Origin: Saururus chinensis | Taxonomy: Eukaryota; Streptophyta; Magnoliopsida; Piperales; Saururaceae | Assembly: GCA_035235625.1 (NCBI GenBank) | Contig: CP141140.1 | Span: forward strand, 66,294,782 to 66,358,781 | DNA: 64,000 nucleotides | Reading direction: 5' to 3' | The notes under the pieces: generated by a model | The model's input: the letters and a program-made list of their open reading frames with translations, nothing else | What the model was told of the DNA's origin: nothing | The model's database searches: none | Made by a program: the position numbers and the translations under genes | Shown: one piece after another, positions 20,077 through 32,760 of the stretch | Layout of the letters: every line of letters starts with the position of its first letter | How positions within the stretch are numbered: position 1 is the first letter of the stretch

Positions 20077-23000
20077 ATGAGTTATTCCCTAACACGCCCT
20101 GCTCTCCTCCCCATCAACCTAAACTCCTCAAAGGCAGAAACAACCTTCTCTCCTCCCTTTCCTCCCAGAAATCTGCATCCGGGGTTGAGTAGGAGGAACC
20201 TGTGTAGGTGCTTGCTTTCCAGGAAGGTACCCTCATTTTTTGCTTCATCTTATTGTCTTGACTTACCAGTATGTACTTTTTTTGAGGATAGATTTTACTA
20301 GCCCTCCTTGAAGGCAGATGTTGCTCAGATTGTGTCTCAGTGTTGTACTTGCCAATTGGCTAAAACTCGAAAATAGAACACTCGGTTGTAGACCCCTTTG
20401 CCTATACCACATAATCGTTGGCATGATATTAGCATGAATTTTATCCTTGGGTTGCCCAAAATGCCATGTGGTCATGATTCTATTTTAGTAGTGGTGGATC
20501 GATTATCCAAGATGGCACACTTTATTCCTTGTAAAATTGCCGACGTGCCTCATGTCTGCCTCCATGGTCTACACACTTCCATTGTGTCTGTTCGAGATGT
20601 CAAATTTGTTAGTTATTTTTGAAAGACACTCTGGAAATTAGTTGACTCATTTGAAGTTCTCATCAACTTTTTATCTTCAGACTGATGGACAAACTAAGGT
20701 GGTTAATGGGACTTTAGAAATTTATGTAGGTGTCTTGTTGGGGAGTGTTCTGGTTGTTGGGATTCAATGCTACCTACTGATGAGTTTACGTACAATAGTT
20801 CCATCCCTTTGATATTGCCGACTCTTTTGCCCATGATATCGGCGAATTGCATGCCAATATTCAATGCAAACTTGCCATGAGTAATGCTAACTATAAACTT
20901 GTTGTTGGCATACATCGTAGGAAGCAAGAATTCAATGAAGGTGATTATGTAACAGTACGAATGCGCCCTTAGCATTTTCCAAAACATTCCTCCAAAAAAC
21001 TACATGCTCGTGCCATGGGACCTTACCTGATACTTCGTAAACTTAGTCTAATGCTATTCACTTGATTTGCCCCTTGATCTTCGTATCAACCCCCGCCTTC
21101 AATGTGGAAGACTTGTTTCCTTACCGTGGCACTTTTACCCCTCCACCTTTCTCCCCAGCTATTCCTACTACTAGCATTCAGCCTCCTGTCCCACGTTTAC
21201 CCCCTCTTGCACCCCCACCTATAGAACATATTGACATTGTCCTTGACCATGAGATTGTTACCTCTAGTAGTAGTGGTTGCAAGCGTAATCTTGTTTGTTG
21301 GGTTGGTTGGCCCAACTCTGATGCTTTGTGGATTACAAAAGGTGAGTTTCGAAGCCTTAATCTGGATCTTCTTGCGCAATATCTTGCTTCTGACTCTCTG
21401 GAGGTGAGTCCTTTTCAGCGGGGGTGGATTGATGCGGACACTATTTATGGGTTTCATGTTTATAAGCGGAGGCATAAGAATTAATAGTAGTTATTTACTT
21501 TATTGCCATTAGGTTATTTTAATGTTTTCCTTTGTCTTTAGGGTTATTTTAGTCTTTTTTCTTATCTTTGGGCTTTACTATATATGACTTTCAAAGCATA
21601 TGTAATCCTCAGTTTTGGTTGAATAAAATATTCTCTCCCATAACTCTTATATCTCTGCTTGAGCTTTGGCTCCCCCATTGCTTGGTTTGGCCTTTTGTGT
21701 CTACTGCTAGCTATAGGATTATTAACGAGAGATTCCCTTTGGAGCTTTTGCATCTATAGGTGAAGGACAATGCTAATTAAGCTTGAAATTAGTTATTTGC
21801 TGGCTTGATATGGGTAATCAACTAACCTTTTGGGGTGGCTGGAAGTAGGGGTGAAAATTTTTAGGGCCGTCCGGCCCATAAAAATGCAGGTTAGGGCCTA
21901 CATTTTTTGTTCTGCTTTAAATAAGGTCGGGACAAGGCTAGGGGCAAAATGCCCAAAGGCCTGTCCCTAAGTTTTAAAAATAAGAGAATGAAAAAAGGTG
22001 GAGGTTGCATATTTTAAGGAAGTTTAAGAGTTTTTTTGGGGTCAACTAGTAGGACCTTACTTAAAAATCATAAACTTTTTTATTACATTTTTCAAAAAAT
22101 AAAAGCCTATGACCTGAGCCTGCATAGGGCCGGGCTAGGCTGAACTTTTGGAAGCCCGCCTAGGTCAAGGCTGGCCAAGCTCTAGCCTGTCGTGGGCCGG
22201 CCCTGTTTCAGCCTTAGTTGGAAGATGGTATGGGGTCAGGTGGCTTTTTTGGTTTTTAAAACAGTGCTGTACAAGTAACACATTTTGATTAGTTGGTGAA
22301 TCAGCTTTACTAAAAAAACAATGAGTCATGAGGTAGCTGCTCCATAGCTCTCTTCTCTCTATCATCCACTTTGACCATTATACATAGATAGAATTTGTTT
22401 GGACTGAATGATATGGTTTTGAGGAGGTTGGCTTTACTATTCTGTATTGATTCCTGCAATAACATATACTCATTAATGTTCACTTAGAGATACAAAGTTT
22501 ATTTACACTTGACTACCATTTTTTTTCTTTCTTTTTTATTTTTATTTTTTTTGGGGGAGGGGGAGTGGGTGTTAAACTACCATTTTTCTTCTTGTTGAGA
22601 CTAGATTGTGTGTATCTATTTAATCTATCCTTGGCAGAAGTTTTTGCAACTCTGTTGTGTGAGGTCTTGATGACTGCTTGACAATGTGATTTGTGTGAGT
22701 ATATGGCGTGAAGTATTGTGATCAATAAGCAAACAGGACAAGTGGGTTATATCGGGAAACTTTGTTGATTATCTTTCTCCTAGGGGTGTGTTATTGTCAC
22801 TGTTTGATAGATAGTTCCCCATCATATAATTTTAGCTTTTCTTCGTTTGCTTGGTATTCTGTAGATTAGGTCATTGTATGCTTTACTTTTTGTGGATTGA
22901 TGTCAGATTTTGTAAATTGTACGCTGTAATAGTTGGGTAGAATTATATTTTTTCTTGCGCTAAAATGATGTGATTGAAAATTTTAATTTTGTTTCTCCAC

Positions 23001-23961
23001 CTTGCCATATTCGGAAATTCAGAGCTGTTGTTTCGTAAGGTTATTCTTGCTATATATATCTGAGGCTTATGAGATAGCCATGTGTTTCATCTGCAGCATC
23101 TTTGCAGTATTAAAATGGAGGTTCCCAGAGCAGTTGCGTGCTCGTGCTCGTGCATATCTGCTGGAAATGGGTCAACTGTTCCTGCATCTAACACAAGTGT
23201 GTTTCATTTCTTATGTGGTTTTGTACTTTCATTTTGTCACTAGAAACTGGAGGACTACAAATTTTTTTTCTGGCCTTTTTTTCCCCATGTTATAGAGGCT
23301 ATATTAATATTCCTTTCCCCTTGTCAACACAAAGCCTGTTCTGATTATCTCTGTGTAAGCAAAAGCATGTATATGATCTTTCTTACTCAATTAACAGGTC
23401 GAGTTGGGGAAGTGAAAAGGATTACTAATGAAACAAATGTAAACGTGAAGATAAACTTGGATGGCACTGGACTTGCTGACAACAAAACTGGCATCCCTTT
23501 TCTAGATCATATGCTTGATGTGAGTATGAACTTGGCATGGCCACAATTATGGATTATCATTTCTCTGTAATACATGTTTCTATCAGCATTCTCCTTGGAT
23601 AAGGTTTTTTTCCATGCTCATTTTGTCATTGGCCATGATGGTATTAAAATTGGTTGGTCTCTATTAGTTTCTGTTTAATCTGGAATATCAGCATAAACAC
23701 TTTAAATTGTCACTTTTGGCTGCATGACATGCCTAGCTATCTAATTTTGTTCCTTTTTGGACTTGTCTAAATATCATGATCAGGATTTTCTTTTCATGGT
23801 TGAAGTGTTGAATATGGATTTATAATCTCTAGCATGCCGTGGCAGCAACTTGCATCACATGGGCTTTTTGATGTGATTGTGAAGGCTTCTGGTGACACCC
23901 ATATCGATGACCATCACACAAATGAGGATGTTGCCCTTGCCATTGGATCGGTAATGCCCCC

Positions 23962-23993
<32 letters not shown>

Positions 23994-26405
23994 GGTGTGC
24001 GCACACACACAGAGGCGCACACACACAGGCACACATGCTAGTAGGAAAGACATCAGTCTTAAGACTGATTGGCCAATGCTTTTTTGGGAGGTATGGTCGA
24101 ATTGTTTATGCACACCTGCCTGAACGGCGACTTGACAGAATCTTCCACACTGTGCCAACTTAGGTGTAAATCAGTGTGACTGCACATAGAAGAGTGACCT
24201 AGCAGCAAGATGCTTGGTACCTGTTTTTTTTTATAGTGACATGCTAGTTTCAGTGGGTTATGAAGTGAGAAAAGGTGATCTCGCTATTCATCTATAAGTC
24301 TTGTTTCTAGGCTCTTCTTCAGGCCCTCGGGGACCGGAAAGGAATAAATCGCTTTGGAGACTTTTCAGCTCCGCTGGATGAAGCTCTTGTACATGTTTCA
24401 TTGGTATTGTGCAACCTTCTTGTCTGATTTTTATTTGGTCCTTTATTTGAATGCCCATTTATGTAAAAAAAAGTTGAAATAATATTTATATTATCAGTTC
24501 TCACAATGGAATGCACTAGATAAGCAACTTCTAATTGTATTTTTATGCTTCCAACTTAAATTATTTCAGGATTTATCAGGTCGACCTCATTTGAGTTATG
24601 ATTTAGGGATACCTACTGAAAGAGTAGGCACATATGATACACAGGTAGGTTGCTATTGACTTATGGTAGTGCTTAAATACCTGGAGTTATGTATGACTTG
24701 ATTTGGACATGGTTTTTACAGCAGTAAGTGTGCCATGAGAAAGGTCGAGGACTTAATTTTTTGCAAACCTGTACTGATCAGGATGTATGTTTTTGTTCAA
24801 GCTTCTATTTAGACCTTGTGCTGGAACTGAACCAGCTTTTTATTCAAATTTACAGGATTGGAAAAAAATTGCTGATTGCAGGAAAGTGTCACTGAGAAAA
24901 GTGGGAACCCTTAGAATGCATATCATCCTTATTGTTGTTCTTGGTTGATCCCTTAGCATATAATGCTGAACGTAGGCCCTTGTAACCACCCTAAATTATG
25001 CCTTGCCTTGCATTGTAAACTGAGTAAAGTGCATGTGTGCCTGCGCATAGCAAATGTTTGGCTAGCTTAAATCTATACCTCAAAGGTCCAGGATCAAAGA
25101 TTTACTCTAATGTTTTTAACTATAGTGGTCTTCATAATGCAATTTGTTCTTGGTTCCCAGTAGTTGTGGACAAAGAATTATTGCTTGGTAATTCTATTTG
25201 TTTTCGTGATAAAAATTGAAAAATTAAGCAGCCTCTTAAGCAAATTGATTGCCACAAGTTTATGCTCGAGGGATTATGTTGGTTAGTCAATTCTGGTGCT
25301 TTTGCTAATGAGGGTTTGGGGGTTTAAAGTTTGTGGAATTTTCAAACCCTTCGGTTTGCTAGTATGAAGTTTGCTTATTGTGACAGCTGAAAAAAAGAAG
25401 CTTATTGTGCAGTTTTTGACCAAATTACTTCGAAGTCCAAACTTGACAGAACCTATATGAAGTTTAGCTAGAACGAAAAATAAAGTACCCCTGTTGTGGT
25501 CTAGGAATTTCTAACTGCATCTGATCAATAGCATAGCCATTTGATCTTCTTCTACATCTCTCTCTCTCTCTCTCTCATGTTTTTCATGGATTGTATTTTT
25601 ATAGCTGGTCGAGCACTTTTTCCAGTCTTTGGCAAATACATCTGGAATGACACTTCATATCCGTCAGGTACTACTAATTTGAAATTTACAGCTATGAATA
25701 ATGAATTTTGTAAGGCCGTACAAGTGAAAGTGTGACCTTTCCATTGGTATAAATGGCATTTTGACCTACTGTACAAAAATGGCATTTTGACCTTGTTGAA
25801 GCATCTAATGTTTTTTTCAGAAGTAGGATGATTTCAATTTAATTTTGTTTCACTTTGATTTACTGATATGAATGAAGCAGCTCGCTGGAAAGAATTCTCA
25901 TCACATAATAGAGGCTACGTTTAAGGCATTTGCGAGGGCTCTTAGACAGGCTACTGAATACGATCTACGCCGTCACGGGACTATCCCAAGGTATATGGAA
26001 TGAAATTGTTTTGAACTTCCTGTTGAAGAATAGATCAGTGGTTCTGTATATCTTGCATATTAAGTGTTGATAATGACATGATTGAGAAAGCAAATAAATG
26101 GTGTGAGTTAAAGGATGAATTTGAATTTGATATGGAATATCGTTTTGTCAAATTTGGCTGCAACTTATTGCGGGCACCTTTGACTGCTTATACCACTTCA
26201 TGGTGGCTGCAATAATGACCTTTCAGATGCATTGAGAAAAACAAGGCTTGGTTTCAATATGTAACCTTTGTGTCTTTACAGTATTGCAGCCCATCATGTT
26301 CATTGTTTTTACTATTTGTGAACTAAAATAACCTATTCTCCTGTCAAATCCTCTTGTTGCTTGTTCTTAAACCACAGCTCTAAAGGAGTACTATCACGCT
26401 CCTGA
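20077..26405 (+). CDS. HISN5: Imidazoleglycerol-phosphate dehydratase, plastid precursor
   Basis: Catalyses the sixth step of histidine synthesis: imidazole glycerol phosphate to imidazole acetol phosphate, in plastids, with Mn. Nine exons: 20077-20226, 23097-23196, 23398-23519, 23846-23950, 24311-24403, 24570-24644, 25605-25667, 25881-25990 and 26378-26405. All have GT-AG borders and matching phases, giving 281 residues. Residues 1 to about 84 (exons 1-2) are Ser/Arg-rich and low in acidic residues, a transit peptide split by the 2.9-kb first intron. The mature part starts at RVGEVKR. Metal-binding motifs are present: [31 protein letters not shown] and [17 protein letters not shown]. The protein ends SSKGVLSRS. 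Length is close to Arabidopsis (about 270). The start is the first ATG in the Ser-rich leader. Exon 1 and its ATG are the least certain part. Confidence 0.93.
20290..21484 (+). pseudogene. Ty3/gypsy integrase and C-terminal fragment inside the dehydratase intron 1
   Basis: Degraded pol end. CCTCQLAK (about 20341-20364) is the close of the HHCC zinc finger. Then come the integrase core phrases [13 protein letters not shown] and [15 protein letters not shown] with two catalytic Asp positions (20398-20530), [18 protein letters not shown] (about 20900-20960), ARAMGPY, and [11 protein letters not shown] followed by a Pro-rich tail. The tail ends in [17 protein letters not shown], the place of a chromodomain-like or linker end. 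Stops and frameshifts break it several times. The order is that of chromovirus-type gypsy elements. Same strand as the host gene. Confidence 0.85.
21485..21785 (+). mobile_element. Probable 3' LTR remnant of the gypsy copy
   Basis: Directly after the pol fragment. It contains a TATA-like ACTATATATGAC (about 21577-21588) and a polyadenylation-like GAATAAAATA (about 21622). Neither the boundaries nor a target duplication could be fixed. Confidence 0.5.
21845..22215. mobile_element. Small element with GGGCCGGCC-type ends in intron 1
   Basis: About 370 bp starting GGGGTGAAAATTTTTAGGGCC and closing GTGGGCCGGCCCTGTTTCAG. GC-rich end segments with GGGCCG/CGGCCC words surround an AT-rich centre. It resembles a non-autonomous DNA element, but no exact inverted repeats or target duplication were confirmed. 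Confidence 0.35.
23958..24035. repeat. (CT)n(CA)n microsatellite in the dehydratase intron 4
   Basis: A CT run passes directly into CA runs with interruptions (GTGTGCG, GAGGCG). It begins 7 bases after the donor at 23951, so length changes lie close to the splice site. Confidence 0.95.
25556..25577. repeat. (TC)n microsatellite in the dehydratase intron 6
   Basis: About eleven TC units, 28 bases before the exon 7 acceptor, within its pyrimidine-rich region. Confidence 0.9.
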
Positions 26406-27531
26406 TTTCTGTCAAAGCCAGATGAAGGTGTTCATTGCCACAAACTTGTAGGTATGCTACGAGTTCCGAGCATATCTATTGGGGAAATTGCTAGAAGTGT
26501 TTGTTGGCATTCGGAGATGTACATCCCGCAATTATAAATTTATTCATTTAGAAAGGTGATTGCTGAAGTGAAATATCCTATATGGAATTTGACTTGCAGG
26601 AGTGGGATTTTCCTATGGAGTAAAATATGTAGCTTCCTATGTTGTGTTTGGAAGGTGAGGTACCTTGACTATAAATGTTCAAGGTGAAGCTAAATGTTTT
26701 TTAATTATTTCTGATGTATTTTAATTGTATAAGATTTTGGTAAACACTAAAGCATACCTTGAGATAATAATGTTAAGTTAGCGTTCTGTGTTGTGTTATG
26801 GAAGGTTAGGCATACTTGTGCCATTGCTAAAAGAATGTGTACATCGTGATGCTAGATGTCTTTTATTCGCTTCTGGAATAATTTTATATAGTCAGATTTT
26901 GGTTTTTAGTAGACCCGTAGCATGAAAAAATAATGTAACAAGGCGTTCAAATTACTCTTGTTTTCTTTTTAATCTAAGCGTTTAATTATTTTCTTTTTGC
27001 TATGGAGGTTGGGGTTAGGAAGATGACACGTCCTCAATTCTGGGCTGCCCTCGAGCTAAATGAAACATTATATCATTTCAAGCTGGTCTAATACCTATTC
27101 CTTATATAGGATATCGGAATTCAAAAGATAATGATCGAGGAGTTTAACTTACATGCCCATCTCCAATTTTATTTAGGGTCCCAAGTTTCTCACCCCAAGC
27201 AATATCCAGCCCACCCCATTTTGCTTATGTTAGCAACTTAAAATTCTTCTTTTCTTTCTAATACAACTCTTGAGACACCCACCCTCTAATAGACTACCCA
27301 CCCTCACCTAATAGACGTACTCCATGAAAATACAATCCACTTGAACTCTCTACCTCGTTAGAGCCCTACCTAGAACCTTCACTAGAACCCTCACCTAAAC
27401 CATCGTCGGTGGCCACCATCCATGAGGGTGGCCGCCTTCCAGTCCTCATTTCCCCCTTCCTCTTTTCTTCATTTTCTTAAAGTTTTTTCACTTTTAGTAC
27501 CCTCTTGTTGCTCCGGTGACCTTGTCGGACA
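26406..27531. other. 3' flank of the dehydratase gene and AT-rich spacer
   Basis: The first few hundred bases should hold the 3' untranslated region. No gene, RNA or transposon is recognised up to 27531. The 27250-27480 part, with repeated CACCCACCCTC-type words, looks like a leader of the next open stretch. Confidence 0.4.
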
Positions 27532-28120
27532 TTGATTTTCTTCTTAGTGAATCTCCCCTTCAATGAAGAGTTAGCGGGCAACTATTTTTTATCTAATATT
27601 AATGCATTTGACACACTATCAATTGAAAAGTTAAAAGAATATGATATTTTTCCTAATGAACCAATACCCTCACAAGAAAGTGAGACAAAGGTACATTCCT
27701 ATCACCTTACTACCATCAAGTAAGAAAAAGATGTTTTTTACTTTCACTTGTTTTTGCATTCCTTAATTATTAGTAAGATGTATACTATGTATTGCATACC
27801 ATATGCTTGATAAAATGCATATGTTTGATAATTGTTTCTAAGAAGAATATGTTTAATTTTTTTATTAGTTTAAACAATGTGTGACACATTCAATGTTGTC
27901 AAATGATCCACTATTTTTATCCAAGAAGCGTGGAAGGCCTAAGGGTGTATCAAAAAAATAAGATAAACATGGAACATCCTCAAGGAGAGATCCTTTTGGA
28001 TTTGAATATGTTAAGGCTGATCTAAAGAGTCAAAACATCATACAAAAGCCGACTATAGCCAAGTTGAAGCCAAATAGGCCAAAAAAGGGGGAAGTCATGC
28101 AACTATTGCAATAAAATATT
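27532..28120 (+). pseudogene. Unknown gene relic with an AT-hook
   Basis: A 63-codon open stretch (27532-27723) is followed, after a GTAAGA donor-like site and about 150 bases of AT-rich sequence, by another stretch (about 27880-28110). The second encodes SKKRGRPKGVSKK, an AT-hook type DNA-binding motif, and later RPKKGE. The two may be exons of one gene. I recognise no family. The region is AT-rich and lacks a clear start or end, so a transposon-related origin is possible. Confidence 0.35.
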
Positions 28121-29780
28121 ACAAACTAGATACTTTACTTTTTTTTGTTGAAGACAACATTGTACACGAGACAATTAAAAGGGTCAATATGAATGAATAT
28201 GACACATTTTGTTACTTTTTTAATGTTTTTAATTTTTTAGGATGACTGTGATTATGACTGTGATTTAGGCAGTGGTTATCCACCAACACAATGTTAATTG
28301 TAAAACGGGTGATATCCACCATACATATAAAATTGACTTGAATTCAAATTGTTGAAAAATTATTGAATTTGTTGAACCTGCTTTCTGGCCTAATTTGAGC
28401 CTTCTTTGTTATGTGAATAAAAAACTGCTAGTCTCTTACAGATTTGTTGAACCTGCTTTTTGGTATACCTGATTAAGGTATTAAAATTTCATATAATTTT
28501 TATCTAGGGGACCTGTTGCTTACGAATTTGAACCTACTTTCATGCAAAACACATGATCATCCCCTATGAGAAATAGTAGCCCTATGAGAAATAGTAGACC
28601 TGCTGCGAAAGACATAGACCATCCATGATGAAAATTACATTCACAAGACATTCTCACATATGATTAAAGACAACACTACATAAAGAACCATAACATCATT
28701 CAACATAAACTGATAGTTTATTGCTCAAAAGAAGGACATGATTGTTAAATTTTACTGCTAAAAAAATGAAACTGGTGTGGTTACATATCAGTGTACAAAA
28801 AAGAAACTACGTATTAGTGGTTAAAACTTTCCCATCCCTACTGCTCAAAAAACGTAACTGCTCCAAAAATAGTAGAGTTCAAAGCACAATTACATATCAC
28901 ATTTACCCTATCTCTTTGTTTTTCCCTTCCCTTTTGTTTGTGACTTCAAGGTTACTCTTGTCTTTCTCCTTTCATTCACTTCCACTTTTGCATTCCCCAC
29001 TACAATAACATAGCCGTCAAGAAGTATAGCCAATACAACTCGCTGATTTTCTCTAACACACTTAAGTCAATTGGTCCTCCCAGAAGTTGTTTAGCTTTTC
29101 GCCCATGTTCTTGTACATTTATTTCTCCTATTTGGTCAAGTTCTTAGTCAATGCCTCCTACCATTGATCTCCATAAATTTATCTTTACAACTTCATTGGT
29201 GGCGCTTTTTGATCTCCTATATGAAGCCATTTGTCGTTTCCTCTTCATCTTGAGAATGCCTACATATTATATAACATTTCTACAATTAGCAATTGAGAAG
29301 AGCAGTCACAATGATTTATTTAACTGTAACTTATAAGTAATTGAGAATTTTAATTGTTGGAGGATAAAGTAGAAAAAATTGAAATGTAAATCGTGAAAAT
29401 CATTAAAACAAAGAAATAAAGGAATTTCAATCATAGTTTTGCAATTTTACCTTAGTTATCAAAATATTATTTTTTTTATGAGAGAGCAATGTTCTCTAAT
29501 AAAAAGTTTCTGTAAATCTCATCCATTCATTTGTTCTCACATTTTTGTGGGTTCCAAGACTCGGGTCTAATGTGTAAATGTGAGCTCCTATTAGCATGTC
29601 ATTACATGAGCATAATAACTATATCTCAATGGTATTTTTAAACATTAAGAACACATATTTTTAAATTTAAATAGAAGACACAAAACAATAATGCAATGTA
29701 AACATCAACAATGAAGATTAAAGTACTCCTAATTATAAAAAAAATACTTCTCCAGATGGTTAAGCTTAACGATTAATGCA
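28121..29780. other. AT-rich spacer, nothing recognised
   Basis: Only short unassignable frames, for example 28742-29008, which is Leu/Phe/Ser-rich and probably chance. Confidence 0.4.
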
Positions 29781-29976
29781 AGTCGCTGGAGAGTTTAAAG
29801 TTATTTGAATTGTTATCACCGCTAAGTTCGGATGTGGAATCAATGCAAGTCACTGGAAAGTTTGAAATTATTTGAATTGTTATCACTACTAAGTTCGGAT
29901 GTGGAATCAATACAAGTCACTGGAGAGTTTGAAGTTATTTGAATTGTTGTCACCGCTAAGTTCGGATGTGGAATCC
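29781..29976. repeat. 67-bp tandem repeat, three units
   Basis: Units at 29781-29847, 29848-29914 and 29915-29976 (last one short). Each contains TTATTTGAATTGTT and GCTAAGTTCGGATGTGGAAT. They differ by only a few bases, so the array is fairly young. Confidence 0.92.
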
Positions 29977-31880
29977 TTGTTTGCCCACCAATTTGTTCCA
30001 CTAAGTCAATCGTCAATTGTTACCATTTCAAGTTAAGCAAGGAAGTCTACAATTGCACAACCCAAATGTCGGAACATTTACAAAAAGAGAAAATATCTTT
30101 TAGTTATTTTTTATTCACCGCTGATCCTAACAGAATGAGATTGCATGCTTCGTGAGAAAAAAAACCCAACAAAGATGAAAATCATGCATAATTTTTTCTA
30201 AACTTTTGATTTTTTGGGACTACTAAACTTGTGTTGATTAATTGCAAATTTGCCTACTTCAATTATAAGTTTTAGCTAGAGGCCAAACTTAGAGAAAATA
30301 AAAAAATATCGCTAGTCAATTTGATGGAAATTGAAAAGCAATGGCACCGTTATCACCATTCTCGATCAAGACATCAACATAAACATCAAAAACCCTAATT
30401 TTCTTCTCTGTAGTAATGAATAATTTGAAGAAGAACCGACCAACCTTATGTAGAATAATATTACAATGTGAAACCTTTTTATTGAAATCAAATTATAAAT
30501 TCCTGAGAAACAAAAAAAGGGAACATTTGGCAAAGGGGTTGGCCCGACCAGCCATCCTCCGGCCAAATATGAGCCAAACACATAGGATAAAAAAGAGAGC
30601 AAGAGAGAGCGGAACAAAGGGTACCCAGTTGTGGAAGGTCAGATTGGCGGTGGTGGGTGACCACAACACTCCTCTTCATCAATGATCAACTTTGCCTCCA
30701 ATGATTTAAGGCACACCACGTTAGTCTGTAGTAATTTAGGGCTTGATAGGAGAAGCTTCGGGGAAGAAAGAAACGACTAACCGGAGGGGCTCAGTGGCAG
30801 AAGTTCGGTGGCGGAGGTGGGTGCTAGGGGTAGAGGAGATGGAGAGGCATCTCTGGGGTGGGGTGAGCACTCTGCTTTCTATCAGGCAGGTGAGGGGGGG
30901 AATGAAATGGGGAGTGGGGTGAATTTTGTATTAGTTTTGGGTGGGCAACTCAAGGGGGTGGGCTGGATAAAGTTTGGTGTGGTAAACCCATCCTTTTATT
31001 TAAGCAGTTAAATTATTTTCTATTCAATACTGAGTATGTGAGATGAACGAGATTGGTCAATTAGATTTATTACAAAGGAAGGAGGAAACATTACTCGCAT
31101 CCTCAAGCAATTGTATACATTAACTATATGATGGCAACAATATTTAATCGAAAAAATCATTTGATTGGCTTAAGAAAAATCTTTATATTTTACTTTGCAT
31201 ACAATGAGCCAAAAGTTGACTTATCTTCAACTTACATATGCAATGTCATTGTGCCCAAATTCACATTTTCATCGATAGTGCCATCAAGTGTTGCACGGCT
31301 TATGTGGTGAGAGTGCTTAGCCCATGTCTATATTGTCTAGTGTAATAAATCTCAATCAATTTGCTATCACGATTTTTCTTTTTTTTAATATCTCTTGTTT
31401 TCATTTCTATCTGACTCCATGTGGCCCACAATCTAGATTAACAACTAAGTTGGCAAAAATTTAACATTTTTTGCTTGTAAATGCAAATGTAACTTTGCAT
31501 GGCTAAAATTGAACAATTAATTAATTGTATTGTTGATATGTTAAAATGAAATAAGCACAATTAGTTAGCATTAGGAAGTTGATAAGTATTTATTGAATAT
31601 GTACATCAAATTCATAGACTCATGAGATGTCATGTTTTTTTTAAACAGTGAATGAGGGAGTCACATAGCTCACTTTTTCATTATCCAACAAAAATTTGTT
31701 ACCTTAGGGCGGGTGTACTGTTATGTTATACAAATTCAGTATATAATTATTATTTTTCTTGGTGTTATCATGTCAAAAGTACAATATTGAACCCATCAAT
31801 TAACACTTTAAGGTATAAAGTGTAATAGAAAGTCTCGGTATTATCATTTGCTAAAGATTCTCAAATATTAATCGTATATT
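29977..31880. other. Spacer with a GC-richer patch
   Basis: Mostly AT-rich. 30640-31010 is G-rich on the plus strand (GGTGGCGGAGGTGGGTG near 30810), as seen at the 5' ends of plant genes read on the opposite strand. No protein or start site can be supported. Confidence 0.35.
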
Positions 31881-31904
31881 TCAAGATATCTTATAACACT
31901 CTAA

Positions 31905-32760
31905 ACCATGTGATGAAAAAGTTATAGTGTTTGGTGATGACTTTAGACATGTGTTGTCAGTAGTACGTCTCACTACAAGAAAGGAAAAACAATAGCTTCA
32001 TGTTTTGTAAGATCTTTTATGTTGAAATGCATTGGGAAATTACCACTAGTAAAAAATGAGAGTAGAAACATATTTAGAGTTTTGTGATTATCTACTTCAT
32101 GTAGAAAGTAGAAATGAAGAACTTGTCAAGGACAATTTCATCAACATTCCACCTGAAATGGTCATCACCAATGAAAAATGTGGAAAAGGGAGACAAATCT
32201 TAATAATAACCATCTTCCTAAATTTACAATCACAAAGTTTAAATCTAACTGATTTGGCAATTAGACATATATTAGCAACTAAGAATAAATATGTAGAAGA
32301 GATAAATGCAAAGATTGTTTTCTAACGAGGGAGAGAAGAAATGACATACTACAATTATGACATAATAGTTGATGACATGTATAATCATTATTTACACAAG
32401 TATCTATATGCATTAACTCCAAATGTCATGCTCGTCTTAAGTTGGCCATAAGAATAAATTGTCTACATATTATATTTCTCAACATAGATCTCAAAAAAGA
32501 CTATGCAATGACACAAAGTTAGGAGGCCACGATTAAAAAAAACTGTAATCCATGCAAAAATTGTGAGTGACAAAAATGAAGGGAAAGATGGGTTCTTTTC
32601 AAGAATCCGAATTATGCCGACAAAAAATGAACTACTTCTGTTTCACTTTAAAAGGAAATAATTCATATTCCATCTAGCCTTTGTAATGACAATTAATAAA
32701 GCACGGAGTCAAACTATTAAAAATGTGGGTGTGTATCTAAGGATCTGATAATTTTTTATT
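31905..32760 (+). pseudogene. Helitron helicase (PIF1-like) relic
   Basis: Several helicase blocks occur in the right order but in shifting frames. KVIVFGDDFRHVLSVV (about 31918) matches the family's FGGDFRQ-LPV motif. After it come the segment with ILATKNKYVEEINAKI (32260-32320) and DDMYNHYLHKYLYALTPN (about 32370-32425). Last is LAFVMTINKARSQTIKNVGVYL (about 32677-32740), the family's SFAMTINKSQGQTI-NVG motif. The Walker A region, the Rep domain and the Helitron ends were not found. Many stops and frameshifts show it is long dead. Confidence 0.82.

Noticed and set aside
23829..24163. Open frames on both strands across the CA repeat
   Set aside because: The plus-strand frame is exon 4 of the dehydratase running into its intron, and the other is its antisense.
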